A stretch of DNA of 13,523 nt from an uncultured Eubacteriales bacterium. Lineage in GTDB: Bacteria > Bacillota > Clostridia > Christensenellales > CAG-138. The notes under the pieces are model-generated. The model was not told where the DNA came from. It did not search any database and saw only the letters and a program-made list of their open reading frames with translations. How positions within the stretch are numbered: the stretch's first letter is position 1; each line of letters begins with the position of its first letter. Position numbers and translations under genes: made by a program. The stretch lies in the NCBI GenBank assembly GCA_902768995.1, contig CACXNN010000015.1, positions 1-13,523 on the forward strand, given 5' to 3'. Of this stretch, positions 1 through 7,413 are shown one piece after another.

Positions 1-71
1 AAATGCCATAACCCTACCAAAGCGCTGATTACAACTGAAATGTAATATAGAATCTTTATTCCTTTTTTCAA
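1..71 (-). CDS. Partial gene, N-terminus of a small membrane or secreted protein (TTG start)
   Basis: The first 23 codons of a minus-strand gene run off the left edge. The reading starts at TTG (69-71) and gives MKKGIKILYYISVVISALVG and then LWHF: two lysines, a further lysine and a long hydrophobic run, typical of a signal peptide or first membrane segment. An SD sequence AGAGGTG (79-85) lies 7 bases upstream, and an in-frame TGA just before excludes a longer ATG-started form. The gene begins 26 bases after the rumA stop with no terminator between, so it is probably read through from dnaE-rumA. It is clearly more AT-rich than its neighbours. Too little is present to name a family. The SD spacing plus hydrophobic N-terminus make a real gene likely, but the TTG start is inferred. 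Confidence 0.55.
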   Translation of the reverse strand, partial: MKKGIKILYYISVVISALVGLWH

Positions 72-78
72 AATGATT

Positions 79-85
79 CACCTCT
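79..85 (-). promoter_or_regulatory. Ribosome binding site of the left-edge partial gene
   Basis: AGAGGTG on the minus strand, 7 bases before a TTG codon. This site is the main reason to read the edge sequence as the start of a gene rather than as spacer after rumA. Confidence 0.5.
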
Positions 86-97
86 ACAAATCCCGAT

Positions 98-1465
98 TTA
101 TTGCAACTCTTCCAATGAGTTTCTTGTCAACAAAACTACGGTCTCCACGTGGCCGCAGCGGGGGAACATGTCCACGGGCTGAACGGCCTGGACGGTGAAG
201 CCGCCGGCGGTCAGGATTTTAACGTCCCTGGCCAGGGTGGCGGGGTTGCAGGAGACGTAGACCATGCGCCGGGCGCCGGAAGCGAGGATGGCGTCGATGA
301 CCTGGGGGTCGCAGCCCTTGCGGGGCGGGTCCACGGTGAGACAGTCGATCTTTTGGCCGGAGGCCACCAATTTGGGCAGGGCCTCCTCCGCAGGGGCGCA
401 GAGGAAGGAAGCGTTTTCGATGCCGTTCCTGGCGGCGTTCGCCTTGGCGTTCTCCACCGCCTCGGGCACCACTTCGACGCCGATGACCTTCCCGGCCCTC
501 CGGGCCAGCAGCAGGCTGATAGTGCCGATGCCGCAGTAGACGTCGGCCACCGTTTCGTTTTGTTGGGGGGCCAGCAGCTCCAGGGCGGCCCCATAGAGCT
601 TTTGAGTTTGGACCGGATTCACCTGCAGGAAGGAAAGGGGGCTAACCTCAAAATCGAGGCCGCAGAGGGTCTCCCTGAGGGTGGGCTTGCCGGATAAAAG
701 GGTGAAGCTGTCGCCGAAGATCACGTTGGTATTTCGTTCGTTCCGGTTCCAATAGACGCTGTCCGCGAAGGACAGGGCGTCCACCAGCTCCTTTTTGTGG
801 GGCAGCTCGCCCCGGGTGACGACGACCACCATCAGCTCCCCGGAGGTGGTTACCCGGGCCACGGCGTGGCGCAAGCATCCCCTCCCCGTCCTCTCGTCGT
901 AGGGCTGTATAGCATACCGATTGGCCCAGACCTTTACAGCGTTGACAGCATCGCACACCTGTTTTTGTTCGATCAGGCAATCATCCACAGCCACCAGTCG
1001 ATGGCTTCGGGGGGCGTAGAATCCAAAAGCTGGGCCTTTATCCGTCATACCGTAGGGGAAAGCACCCTTGTTCCTATATCGGTCCGGTTGCTCCATGCCC
1101 AGGATGGGCCGCAAGGGCACGTTTTGCAGCCCGCCCAGCCGCGTCAGGGCCTCCGCCACCTGCTGCTCCTTGATGCGCAGCTCCTCCTCGTAGGACACGT
1201 GACCGAAGGCGCAGCCCCCGCAGCGGGCATAGACGGGGCAGGCAGGCTCTTTCCGATGGAGCGAGGGCTCCACCACTTCCAGTAGCTTTCCAATGGCATA
1301 GGAGGCGGTGACCTTGATGATATGCACCCGCACCCGTTCCCCGACCAGAGCGCCCGGGACGAACGCAGCGAAGCCGTCCACCCGACCCACGCCCGCCCCT
1401 TCCAGGGTGACGCTGTGGATGGTCAGCTCCAATTCCTCGTTTTTTTCTATAGGCGGTCTGTTCAT
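98..1465 (-). CDS. rumA: 23S rRNA (uracil-5-)-methyltransferase, RumA/RlmD (RlmCD) family
   Basis: SAM-dependent enzyme that makes 5-methyluridine in 23S rRNA (U1939 in E. coli; the Gram-positive RlmCD homologue also modifies U747). All key parts are visible in the 455 residues: an N-terminal TRAM RNA-binding domain (about 10-68); four cysteines for a 4Fe-4S cluster, C76-x5-C82-x2-C85 and C163; the SAM-binding stretch VADVYCGIGT (306-315); the DPPRKG loop (379-384); the catalytic cysteine C406 in SCNPATLARD; and the general base E441 in GHVETV. The length is normal for the family. The ATG overlaps the dnaE stop as ATGA, and the only SD-like AGGAG is too far upstream, so translation is probably coupled to dnaE. 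Whether it modifies one or both uridines cannot be told from sequence alone. Confidence 0.95.
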   Translation of the reverse strand: MNRPPIEKNEELELTIHSVTLEGAGVGRVDGFAAFVPGALVGERVRVHIIKVTASYAIGKLLEVVEPSLHRKEPACPVYARCGGCAFGHVSYEEELRIKEQQVAEALTRLGGLQNVPLRPILGMEQPDRYRNKGAFPYGMTDKGPAFGFYAPRSHRLVAVDDCLIEQKQVCDAVNAVKVWANRYAIQPYDERTGRGCLRHAVARVTTSGELMVVVVTRGELPHKKELVDALSFADSVYWNRNERNTNVIFGDSFTLLSGKPTLRETLCGLDFEVSPLSFLQVNPVQTQKLYGAALELLAPQQNETVADVYCGIGTISLLLARRAGKVIGVEVVPEAVENAKANAARNGIENASFLCAPAEEALPKLVASGQKIDCLTVDPPRKGCDPQVIDAILASGARRMVYVSCNPATLARDVKILTAGGFTVQAVQPVDMFPRCGHVETVVLLTRNSLEELQ

Positions 1466-4400
1466 CGCAGGATCACGTTCTCCTTGCCGAATACGGCCTG
1501 CAGAGTGCTCATGAGCTCCTCGTCCACCTTCACGTTCCAGTCCCGGGGCGCGCCCTTGGCCTGGCGCTTCGAATCCACCAGCACGATGGGGGTCTGGCCC
1601 GGGTAGTTCTGGATGATCTTCTGGACCTTATAGGAATCGGACAGGACGGGCAGCCGTATGTACAGCTTCTTGGAAGCGCCTTCCAGGTCCGTCAGCTCCT
1701 CGATCAGAAGGGAGTTTACCCGATCTTCCCGGATGTTCAGCCGGCCCTTCACCAGCACCGGGGCGTCATCGTGGAAATAGCGGCCATAGAGCTGCAGCGT
1801 CCGGGGGAAGATCACCGTCTCAACCGTGCCTGTGACGCCCTCCAGATTGGCGTAGCCCATCATGCCCGTATTCCCCTTGGTGGGTCGGGTCTTGCAGGCG
1901 GTCAAGAGGCCGCCCACGGTCACGTATGCGTTATCCTCCAAGGTGGTGCCGTCCGCTTCGGCCAGGTCCATCACGCTGACGGAAAGGCCCGATAGCACGT
2001 CCATATAGTCGTCCAGGGGGTGGCCGGAGAGATATAGGCCCGTAGCCTCCCGCTCCTTCTGCAGCAGGAGCTTATGGGGCATCTCCGCCGACGGCAGGAT
2101 GGGCGGATGGCTGGAGACGGAGGCGTCCCCGTCGTCAAAATCGAACAGAGACATCTGCCCCGCGTCCCGATTCTTCCGCGTTTTGGCCGACAGCTCCATG
2201 GCCTGGTCGTATACCTTCAAGAGCTGGGTCCTGGTGTAGCCCATGGAATCGAAGCAGCCGGCGTAGATCATGTTCTCCACCATGCGCTTGTTGAGGCCGG
2301 GGGCCCGATCGCAGAAGTCCCAGAAGTCCTTGAAGGGCCCATGGGCCTCCCGTTCCTTCACCAGCTCCTCCATGACCCCTTCGCCCACGTTCTTCACGGC
2401 GGCCAGGCCGAAGCGGATGCAGCCGTTCTCCACGGAGAACTTGGGCCGGGACCGGTTCACGTCCGGTCCAAGGACCTTGATGCCGCTCCTGCGGGCGGAG
2501 TACACGTACTCGGCCACGGAATCGGAGTTGTACATATAGCCGTTGATCATGGCGGCCAGGAACTCCACGGGGAAATAGTGCTTGAGATAGGCCGTCCGGT
2601 AGGTGGTCACGGCGTAGCAGGCGGCATGGGCTTTGTTGAAGGCGTAGGAAGCGAAGTCCATCATCTCGTCGAAGATATGGTCCGCCACCTGCTCCTTGAC
2701 GCCCCGTTTCACGGCCCCCTCCACGCCGTCCGTGCCGTGGACGAAGTATTCCCGCTCCCGGGCCATCACGTCGTGCTTCTTCTTGCTCATGGCCCGGCGG
2801 ACGATGTCGGCGCGGCCCAGGGAATAGCCGCCCAAGGTGCGGACGATCTCCATGACCTGCTCCTGATAGACCATGCAGCCGTAGGTGGTGGAGAGGATGG
2901 GCTCCAGGCGCTTATCCTCATAGTGGACGGAGCTGGGGTCATGCTTGCCCTGGATATACCGGGGGATGCTCTCCATGGGGCCCGGACGATAGAGGGCGAT
3001 GCCGGCGATGATATCCTCGAAGCAGTCGGGCTTGAGCTGCATAAGGAACTGGCGCATGCCCGCAGATTCCAGCTGGAACACCCCGTCCGTGTCCCCCCGG
3101 GAGATCATGTCGTATACCTCTTTGTCGGAGAAATCGTTGGTGGAGAAATCCGGTGCCTCCTTCCCCTGCTCCCGGATGAAGGCGAGGGCGTCCCGGATGA
3201 TGGTCAGGGTACGAAGCCCCAGAAAGTCCATCTTGAGGAGGCCCAGCTCCTCCAGGGTGGTCATGGGGAACTGGGTGGTCAATACCCCGTCGTTGCTCTG
3301 GAGCGGCACCACCGTTTCGAGAGGCACCCCGGAGATCACCACACCGGCCGCGTGGGTGGAGCTGTGGCGGGGCAACCCTTCCAGCTTCATGGACAGGTCC
3401 AGCACCTTCTTCGTGGTGGGGTCGGAATCGTAGAGGCTCTTCAGCTCCGGCTGCATCTGCATGGCGTCCTTCAGCGTGATCTTCAGCATGTTGGGCACCA
3501 GCTTAGCTAGCTTGTCCGCATCAGCATAGGGCACCCGCAGCACCCGGCACACGTCCCGGATGACGGCTTTCGCCGCCATGGTGCCGAAGGTGATGATCTG
3601 GGACACGTGGCCTTCGCCGTACTTCTCCCCCACGTAGTCGATGACCTCCTGCCGCCTCTCATAGCAGAAATCCACGTCGAAATCGGGCATGGACACCCGT
3701 TCGGGGTTCAAAAACCGCTCGAACAGAAGGGCGTATTTCAGGGGGTCGATGTCCGTGATGCCCATGCAGTAGGCCGCCAGGCTCGCCGCGCCGCTGCCTC
3801 GGCCGGGGCCCACCATGATGTTGTGGGATTTGGCGAAGTGGATGAAGTCCCAGACGATGAGATAGTAGTCCACGAAGCCCATGTTCTCCACCACGGAAAG
3901 CTCGTAGTTGAGCCGATCCCAGGCCTCCTTCCCGGCGTTGGGCATCTTCTTGGCCATGCCCTCCTCGCAGAGCTGCCGTAGATAGGTCCGGTTGTCCATG
4001 CCATCGGGGGCCGTGAACTTGGGCAAGCGCCGCTTGCCGAATTCGATCTCCACGTTGCACTTATCCACGATCTCCATGGTGTTCCGGAGGGACTGCTCCT
4101 CCCCGGGCAAAAACTGCAGCAGCTCCTCGGCGGACTTGCAGTAGAACTCCTCCGCCCCCATGCGCATCCGATCCTGTTCGTCCACGAACCGCTGAGTCTG
4201 GATGCACAGCAGCACGTCCTGGGCCTCAGCATCCTCCTTGTCCGTGTAGTGGATATCGTTGGTGACGATGGTCTTGATGCCCAGCTCGTAAGCAAGTCGC
4301 TTCAGCTTAGGCAGGATGATCTTCTGCTCCCGGATGCCGTGATTTTGGAGCTCGATATAGAAGTCCTCGCCGAACATGTCCTTAAGGCGGCGGGCCAGCT

Positions 4401-4872
4401 GGTACGCCTCCTGGTCCCGATCATGGAGCAGGAATTGGGGGATGTCCCCGCCGATGCAAGCGGAGGTGCAGATCAGCCCCTCCCGATGCTGAGAAAGCAG
4501 ATCGTAATCGATCCGAGGCTTATAGTAGAAGCCGTGGATGAATGCTTCAGAGGAGAGGCGCATCAGGTTTTGGTAGCCGACTTCATTCTTGGCCAGCAGG
4601 ATGAGATGCCCGTATTCCCGATCCATCTTCGCATCCTTGAAGGTGTAGCCCCGAGGCGCTACGTAGGTCTCGATCCCGATGATGGGCTTGATCCCCTGCT
4701 TCTTGCATTCCCGATAGAAGTCGATGACGCCGTACATGACCCCATGGTCCGTGATAGCCATGGCGGTCTGCCCCAGGGATTTAGCCCGGGCCACCAGAGC
4801 GGGGATGCGGGACGCTCCGTCCAGCAGGGAGTATTGGGTATGTACGTGCAGATGCGCGAAGGGAATAGACAT
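1462..4872 (-). CDS. dnaE: DNA polymerase III subunit alpha, DnaE type
   Basis: Replicative C-family DNA polymerase, 1136 residues, normal for DnaE and unlike PolC, since no inserted DEDD exonuclease domain is seen. The N-terminal PHP domain (about 5-210) keeps metal-type residues: H9 and H11 in HVHTQYSLLDG, D42-H43, E68 and D206/H208. Polymerase motifs follow: GPGRGSGAASLAAY (355-368), the catalytic aspartates D399 and D401 in PDFDVDF, and the third, D549, in KMDFLGLRTL. A C-terminal OB-fold starts around the YVTVGGLLTACKTR stretch. The start is fixed by GGGGAGGT (4878-4885), 5 bases upstream. It is first in an operon with rumA. The intact PHP residues are compatible with intrinsic PHP proofreading, as shown for some DnaE1 proteins, but that is an inference. 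In Firmicutes PolC is usually the main replicase, so DnaE may take the initiation or lagging-strand role. Confidence 0.97.
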   Translation of the reverse strand: MSIPFAHLHVHTQYSLLDGASRIPALVARAKSLGQTAMAITDHGVMYGVIDFYRECKKQGIKPIIGIETYVAPRGYTFKDAKMDREYGHLILLAKNEVGYQNLMRLSSEAFIHGFYYKPRIDYDLLSQHREGLICTSACIGGDIPQFLLHDRDQEAYQLARRLKDMFGEDFYIELQNHGIREQKIILPKLKRLAYELGIKTIVTNDIHYTDKEDAEAQDVLLCIQTQRFVDEQDRMRMGAEEFYCKSAEELLQFLPGEEQSLRNTMEIVDKCNVEIEFGKRRLPKFTAPDGMDNRTYLRQLCEEGMAKKMPNAGKEAWDRLNYELSVVENMGFVDYYLIVWDFIHFAKSHNIMVGPGRGSGAASLAAYCMGITDIDPLKYALLFERFLNPERVSMPDFDVDFCYERRQEVIDYVGEKYGEGHVSQIITFGTMAAKAVIRDVCRVLRVPYADADKLAKLVPNMLKITLKDAMQMQPELKSLYDSDPTTKKVLDLSMKLEGLPRHSSTHAAGVVISGVPLETVVPLQSNDGVLTTQFPMTTLEELGLLKMDFLGLRTLTIIRDALAFIREQGKEAPDFSTNDFSDKEVYDMISRGDTDGVFQLESAGMRQFLMQLKPDCFEDIIAGIALYRPGPMESIPRYIQGKHDPSSVHYEDKRLEPILSTTYGCMVYQEQVMEIVRTLGGYSLGRADIVRRAMSKKKHDVMAREREYFVHGTDGVEGAVKRGVKEQVADHIFDEMMDFASYAFNKAHAACYAVTTYRTAYLKHYFPVEFLAAMINGYMYNSDSVAEYVYSARRSGIKVLGPDVNRSRPKFSVENGCIRFGLAAVKNVGEGVMEELVKEREAHGPFKDFWDFCDRAPGLNKRMVENMIYAGCFDSMGYTRTQLLKVYDQAMELSAKTRKNRDAGQMSLFDFDDGDASVSSHPPILPSAEMPHKLLLQKEREATGLYLSGHPLDDYMDVLSGLSVSVMDLAEADGTTLEDNAYVTVGGLLTACKTRPTKGNTGMMGYANLEGVTGTVETVIFPRTLQLYGRYFHDDAPVLVKGRLNIREDRVNSLLIEELTDLEGASKKLYIRLPVLSDSYKVQKIIQNYPGQTPIVLVDSKRQAKGAPRDWNVKVDEELMSTLQAVFGKENVILR

Positions 4873-4899
4873 CGGTTACCTCCCCAGGTTATTGAATTC

Positions 4900-4908
4900 A
4901 GTATAGCA
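4900..4908 (-). promoter_or_regulatory. SigA-type extended -10 promoter of dnaE-rumA
   Basis: On the minus strand, TGC followed directly by TATACT (-10 at 4900-4905) gives the extended TGnTATAAT pattern. The -35 region about 17 bases upstream (around 4923-4928) is a poor match, as is usual for extended -10 promoters. Transcription would start near 4893, leaving a leader of about 20 bases with the dnaE SD. The promoter lies just downstream of the terminator of the preceding gene. Confidence 0.65.
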
Positions 4909-4940
4909 TATCCAGGCCATGGATGAAAGGAAAAAATAGA

Positions 4941-4969
4941 AAAACGCCGCCCGGTTCAGGCGGCGTTTT
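4941..4969. terminator. Intrinsic terminator after the SH3/YDG protein gene
   Basis: A perfect 11-base inverted repeat, AAAACGCCGCC (4941-4951) with GGCGGCGTTTT (4959-4969), encloses a 7-base loop. On the minus strand it is followed by a T-rich run (4930-4940), and it starts 17 bases beyond the stop codon at 4986. The A/T flanks make it usable in both directions, but only the minus strand has a converging gene. It separates this gene from dnaE. Confidence 0.9.
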
Positions 4970-4985
4970 ATTCGATTTCAGATCA

Positions 4986-7208
4986 TCAATCCTCAACGGT
5001 GATGGTCCCGACCTTTACGAACCAGTTGTACACATAGCCGATCACGTCGCCGACCTTGACCTTGTACCAGGAACCCTCCTGCTTGATGATCTTACCGGTC
5101 AAGCCAGCATCCAGAGAGTCGATCTTCTCGGCGGAATTGGACGCGGCGGCACGCACAGGCGCCTTGGTCTGGGAGCCATGGGCGACGATGGTGATATCCG
5201 TCCCGGCGGGAACGCCCTCCAGGACCTGGAGCTTCACGTCCTCATGGGAAATGATGTGGCCGCCGCCGGTGGCGCGGACCTTGACGGTGAGCTTGCCGGG
5301 CTGGGTCAGGCTGGGGACCGTGGTGGACCACTTCTTGCCGCCGTTGGTGGAGTATTCAATGGTGAAACCTTCGCCGTTGGTCAGCTTGGCCGTGACCTTG
5401 TGCTCCTTGCCGTCGTAGACGAATACGCCGCCCTTGGCCTCCAGCTTGGCCTTGGAGGGATCGGGATCCACGGTGGACTCGCTCTCCTCGGGGGGCAGGG
5501 AGCCGGTCTTGACGAACCATTCGTAGACGTAGCCCTCGACGGAGCCGCACTTGACCTTGATCCAGCTGCCGGTCTGGCTGACCAGAGTGCCGTGAGTCCC
5601 GGCGTCCAGCGTGGCGATCTTGGTGGAGCTGTTGGACGGGCCGGTACGAACGGGCGCCTTGGTGGTGCTGTTATGAGCAACGATGGTGATGGAGGTGCCG
5701 GCGGGCGCCATCTTGGTCACCGTCAGGGTCACGTCCTTGGCATTGAGCACCACGCTGCCGCCGGTAGCCCTGGTCTTTACCGTCAGCGTGCCGGGATCGG
5801 ACAGGCCAGGTACCTTGGTGGACCAAGTCTTGCCGCCGTCGGTGGAGAACTCCACGGTGAGGCCGGTGCCATGTTCCAGCGTATAGGTCACCTTATGGAC
5901 CAGGCCGTCATACATGAACGTGCCGCCCTTGGCGGTGAGCTTCGCCGCAGGATCAGGCGCGGGGCCAGGCACTTCGGCGGGCGCAACAGGATCGGGCAGA
6001 GCATCCTGGGTCACGAACCAGTAGTACACGAAGCCAGGCTTGCCATCGAATTTGATCTTGTACCAGGAACCGGATTTGCCCAGCAGTTCGAACTTCTGCC
6101 CGGGCGTGGCCGTGCCGATCTTTTCCGAGTTGGTGCCGACACCGGACCGGATGGGGGCCTTGGTGGTGCCCTCATGGGCGATGATGGTGACCTTCGTGCC
6201 GGAGGGGATGTTCTCCAGCACCTCGATGGCCACGTCGTTGGCCTTGATCTGGCGGCTGCCGCCGGTGGCGCGGACCTTTACCGTCAGCTTGCCCACCTCG
6301 GTGAGGCCGGGGGCGCTGGTGGTCCAGGTCTTGCCGCCGTCAGCGGAGTACTGGATGGTATACCCTTCGCCCTTGGTCATGGTGGCGGTGACCTTGTGCT
6401 CCTTGCCGTCGTACATGAAGGTGCCGCCCTTGGCGGTCAGCGTGGCGCTGGGATCGGGTTCCTTGTCGGTCTCCGTGTTAAAGGAGCCGACCTTCACATA
6501 CCAGTTGTACACATAGCCGATCTTCGTGCCGAACTTGATCTTGTACCAGGAGCCTTCCCGGGAGATCATGTTGTATTTTTCGCCTTCAGAGGCGGTGCCG
6601 ATCTTGGCAGAGCTGGAGGAAGCGCCGACACGGACGGGCGCCTTCTTGAGGCCAGCGTGGGCAACGATGGTGATCTCGGTCCCTTCGGGCGGGGTATTGG
6701 TGACTTCCAGCGTCACCTCCTTGTGGTTCAGGATCACGTTGTCCTTGCAGGCGCGGACCTTGACCTTCAGCTTGCCCGCTTCCGTCAGGCTGGGCTGGGT
6801 GTTGGTCCAGGTCTTTCCGCCGTCGGTGGAGTATTCCAAAACGAACCCATCCCCGTTCTTCAAGGAGACGGTCAATTTGTGCTCCGTTCCGTCGTACAGG
6901 AAAAGACCGCCCTTCACCGTCAGGGTGATAGCATAGGGATCGGAGAGCTGAGCGGTCTTCACATAGCCGGAAGGATTGGCGATCTTCGTGAAGAGACCGC
7001 TGACGCTCACATACTTTGCAACTGCGCCGGGAGCCAGCGTGCCCACCACGGGATTGGCGTCGCCCGCTTCCTTATACACGTTGATCACGCCGGTGGTCTT
7101 GTTTCGGACGTACTTGTCTTCCGCCGCGACACCGTCCCGCACGAACAGGGCCGGGACCAGCGAAAAGACCATGATCGCCGTCAGCAGCAAAGATATCGTT
7201 TTCTTCAT
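4986..7208 (-). CDS. Secreted modular protein with four YDG-type plus SH3 repeat units
   Basis: A 740-residue exported protein of unknown role. The signal peptide is residues 1-29 (MKK, hydrophobic core, likely cut after VAA). A divergent SH3-like domain occupies about 32-90. Four tandem units follow, each a YDG-type beta domain with the pattern KGG-F-YDG-EHKVT, GGKxW and GKLTVKVRATGG, then a bacterial SH3 domain with ITIVAH, TKAPVR, KI, GSWYKIK and GYVYNWFV: about 94-240, 255-400, 422-567 and 587-733. Linkers are acidic or proline-rich. SH3 domains of this kind often bind peptidoglycan, and YDG/MBG-like domains are stalk modules in surface proteins, so wall binding or adhesion is inferred. 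No enzyme domain, LPXTG or membrane anchor is seen. The ATG at 7208 is chosen over 7235 because AAAGGGGAG (7217-7225) lies 8 bases upstream and the signal peptide starts there. It is monocistronic, between two terminators. Confidence 0.85.
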   Translation of the reverse strand: MKKTISLLLTAIMVFSLVPALFVRDGVAAEDKYVRNKTTGVINVYKEAGDANPVVGTLAPGAVAKYVSVSGLFTKIANPSGYVKTAQLSDPYAITLTVKGGLFLYDGTEHKLTVSLKNGDGFVLEYSTDGGKTWTNTQPSLTEAGKLKVKVRACKDNVILNHKEVTLEVTNTPPEGTEITIVAHAGLKKAPVRVGASSSSAKIGTASEGEKYNMISREGSWYKIKFGTKIGYVYNWYVKVGSFNTETDKEPDPSATLTAKGGTFMYDGKEHKVTATMTKGEGYTIQYSADGGKTWTTSAPGLTEVGKLTVKVRATGGSRQIKANDVAIEVLENIPSGTKVTIIAHEGTTKAPIRSGVGTNSEKIGTATPGQKFELLGKSGSWYKIKFDGKPGFVYYWFVTQDALPDPVAPAEVPGPAPDPAAKLTAKGGTFMYDGLVHKVTYTLEHGTGLTVEFSTDGGKTWSTKVPGLSDPGTLTVKTRATGGSVVLNAKDVTLTVTKMAPAGTSITIVAHNSTTKAPVRTGPSNSSTKIATLDAGTHGTLVSQTGSWIKVKCGSVEGYVYEWFVKTGSLPPEESESTVDPDPSKAKLEAKGGVFVYDGKEHKVTAKLTNGEGFTIEYSTNGGKKWSTTVPSLTQPGKLTVKVRATGGGHIISHEDVKLQVLEGVPAGTDITIVAHGSQTKAPVRAAASNSAEKIDSLDAGLTGKIIKQEGSWYKVKVGDVIGYVYNWFVKVGTITVED
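5010..6929 (-). repeat. Four tandem YDG-SH3 coding modules
   Basis: Four units of about 440 bases: 6489-6929, 6009-6446, 5508-5945 and 5010-5450, separated by linkers of roughly 45 to 65 bases. The similarity is also visible in DNA: an exact 26-base match between 5392-5417 and 6388-6413 (coding for DGKEHKVT in modules 4 and 2) and a 22-base match between 5022-5043 and 6501-6522 (coding for the GYVYNW region of modules 4 and 1). This suggests growth by duplication with some sequence homogenisation. Confidence 0.85.
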
Positions 7209-7216
7209 TGTGTGTT

Positions 7217-7225
7217 CTCCCCTTT
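7217..7225 (-). promoter_or_regulatory. Ribosome binding site deciding the SH3/YDG protein start
   Basis: AAAGGGGAG on the minus strand, 8 bases before the ATG at 7208. It shows that the nine codons further upstream (from 7235) are leader and not protein. Confidence 0.8.
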
Positions 7226-7229
7226 CCAG

Positions 7230-7245
7230 ACACAATATGTTGTGT
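7230..7245 (-). promoter_or_regulatory. Inverted repeat in the leader of the SH3/YDG gene
   Basis: ACACAA-TATG-TTGTGT is a perfect 6-base inverted repeat in the predicted 5' untranslated region, just upstream of the SD. It could be a small operator or a weak leader hairpin. It may also be chance in AT-rich DNA. Confidence 0.3.
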
Positions 7246-7267
7246 TAGCCCAAATTGGTCTGAATTT

Positions 7268-7341
7268 TATGAACAATATATGAACACTATACCATGATTT
7301 GCAAAAAAATAAAGCGTTATAAATGTGAACTTTTTATGAAC
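7268..7341 (-). promoter_or_regulatory. Promoter region with Pho-box-like TTCAYA direct repeats
   Basis: Read on the minus strand there are two pairs of hexamers. Upstream is TTCATA-N5-TTCACA (within 7324-7341). Downstream is TTCATA-N5-TTCATA (within 7268-7285). Each pair has an exact 11-base period. Between them lies a -10 TATAGT (7286-7291). No good -35 exists at normal spacing (CTTTAT at 7309-7314). The upstream pair ends 32 bases before the -10, where an OmpR/PhoP-type activator would bind; the downstream pair covers the expected start site near 7279. The Bacillus subtilis PhoP consensus is TT(A/C/T)A(C/T)A repeated about every 11 bases, which all four hexamers fit. The identity of the regulator is inferred. 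Confidence 0.5.
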
Positions 7342-7355
7342 ATGCAAATAAAAAT

Positions 7356-7389
7356 AGCCTTTTTCCGTGATTTTTGGCGGAAAAAGGCT
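7356..7389 (-). terminator. Intrinsic terminator after dapB
   Basis: A perfect 12-base inverted repeat, AGCCTTTTTCCG (7356-7367) with CGGAAAAAGGCT (7378-7389), encloses a 10-base loop. On the minus strand it is followed by ATTTTTATTT. It lies 25 bases past the dapB stop and insulates the SH3/YDG promoter region from dapAB transcription. Confidence 0.85.
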
Positions 7390-7413
7390 GCATAATCCTA
7401 TTGCATACTTATC

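Noticed and set aside
2074..3510. Plus-strand frame of 478 codons inside dnaE
   Set aside because: It lies fully opposite the conserved polymerase core, and its Gly/His/Val-rich composition is typical of the complement of a codon-biased gene.
4923..7283. A 786-codon open frame on the plus strand opposite the SH3/YDG gene
   Set aside because: It is the mirror of a GC-rich, repeat-containing gene: Gly, Leu, Asp, His and Val rich, low-complexity, repeating with the modules, without SD or recognisable domain, and it begins next to a terminator. The minus-strand protein has a signal peptide, SD and clear domains.
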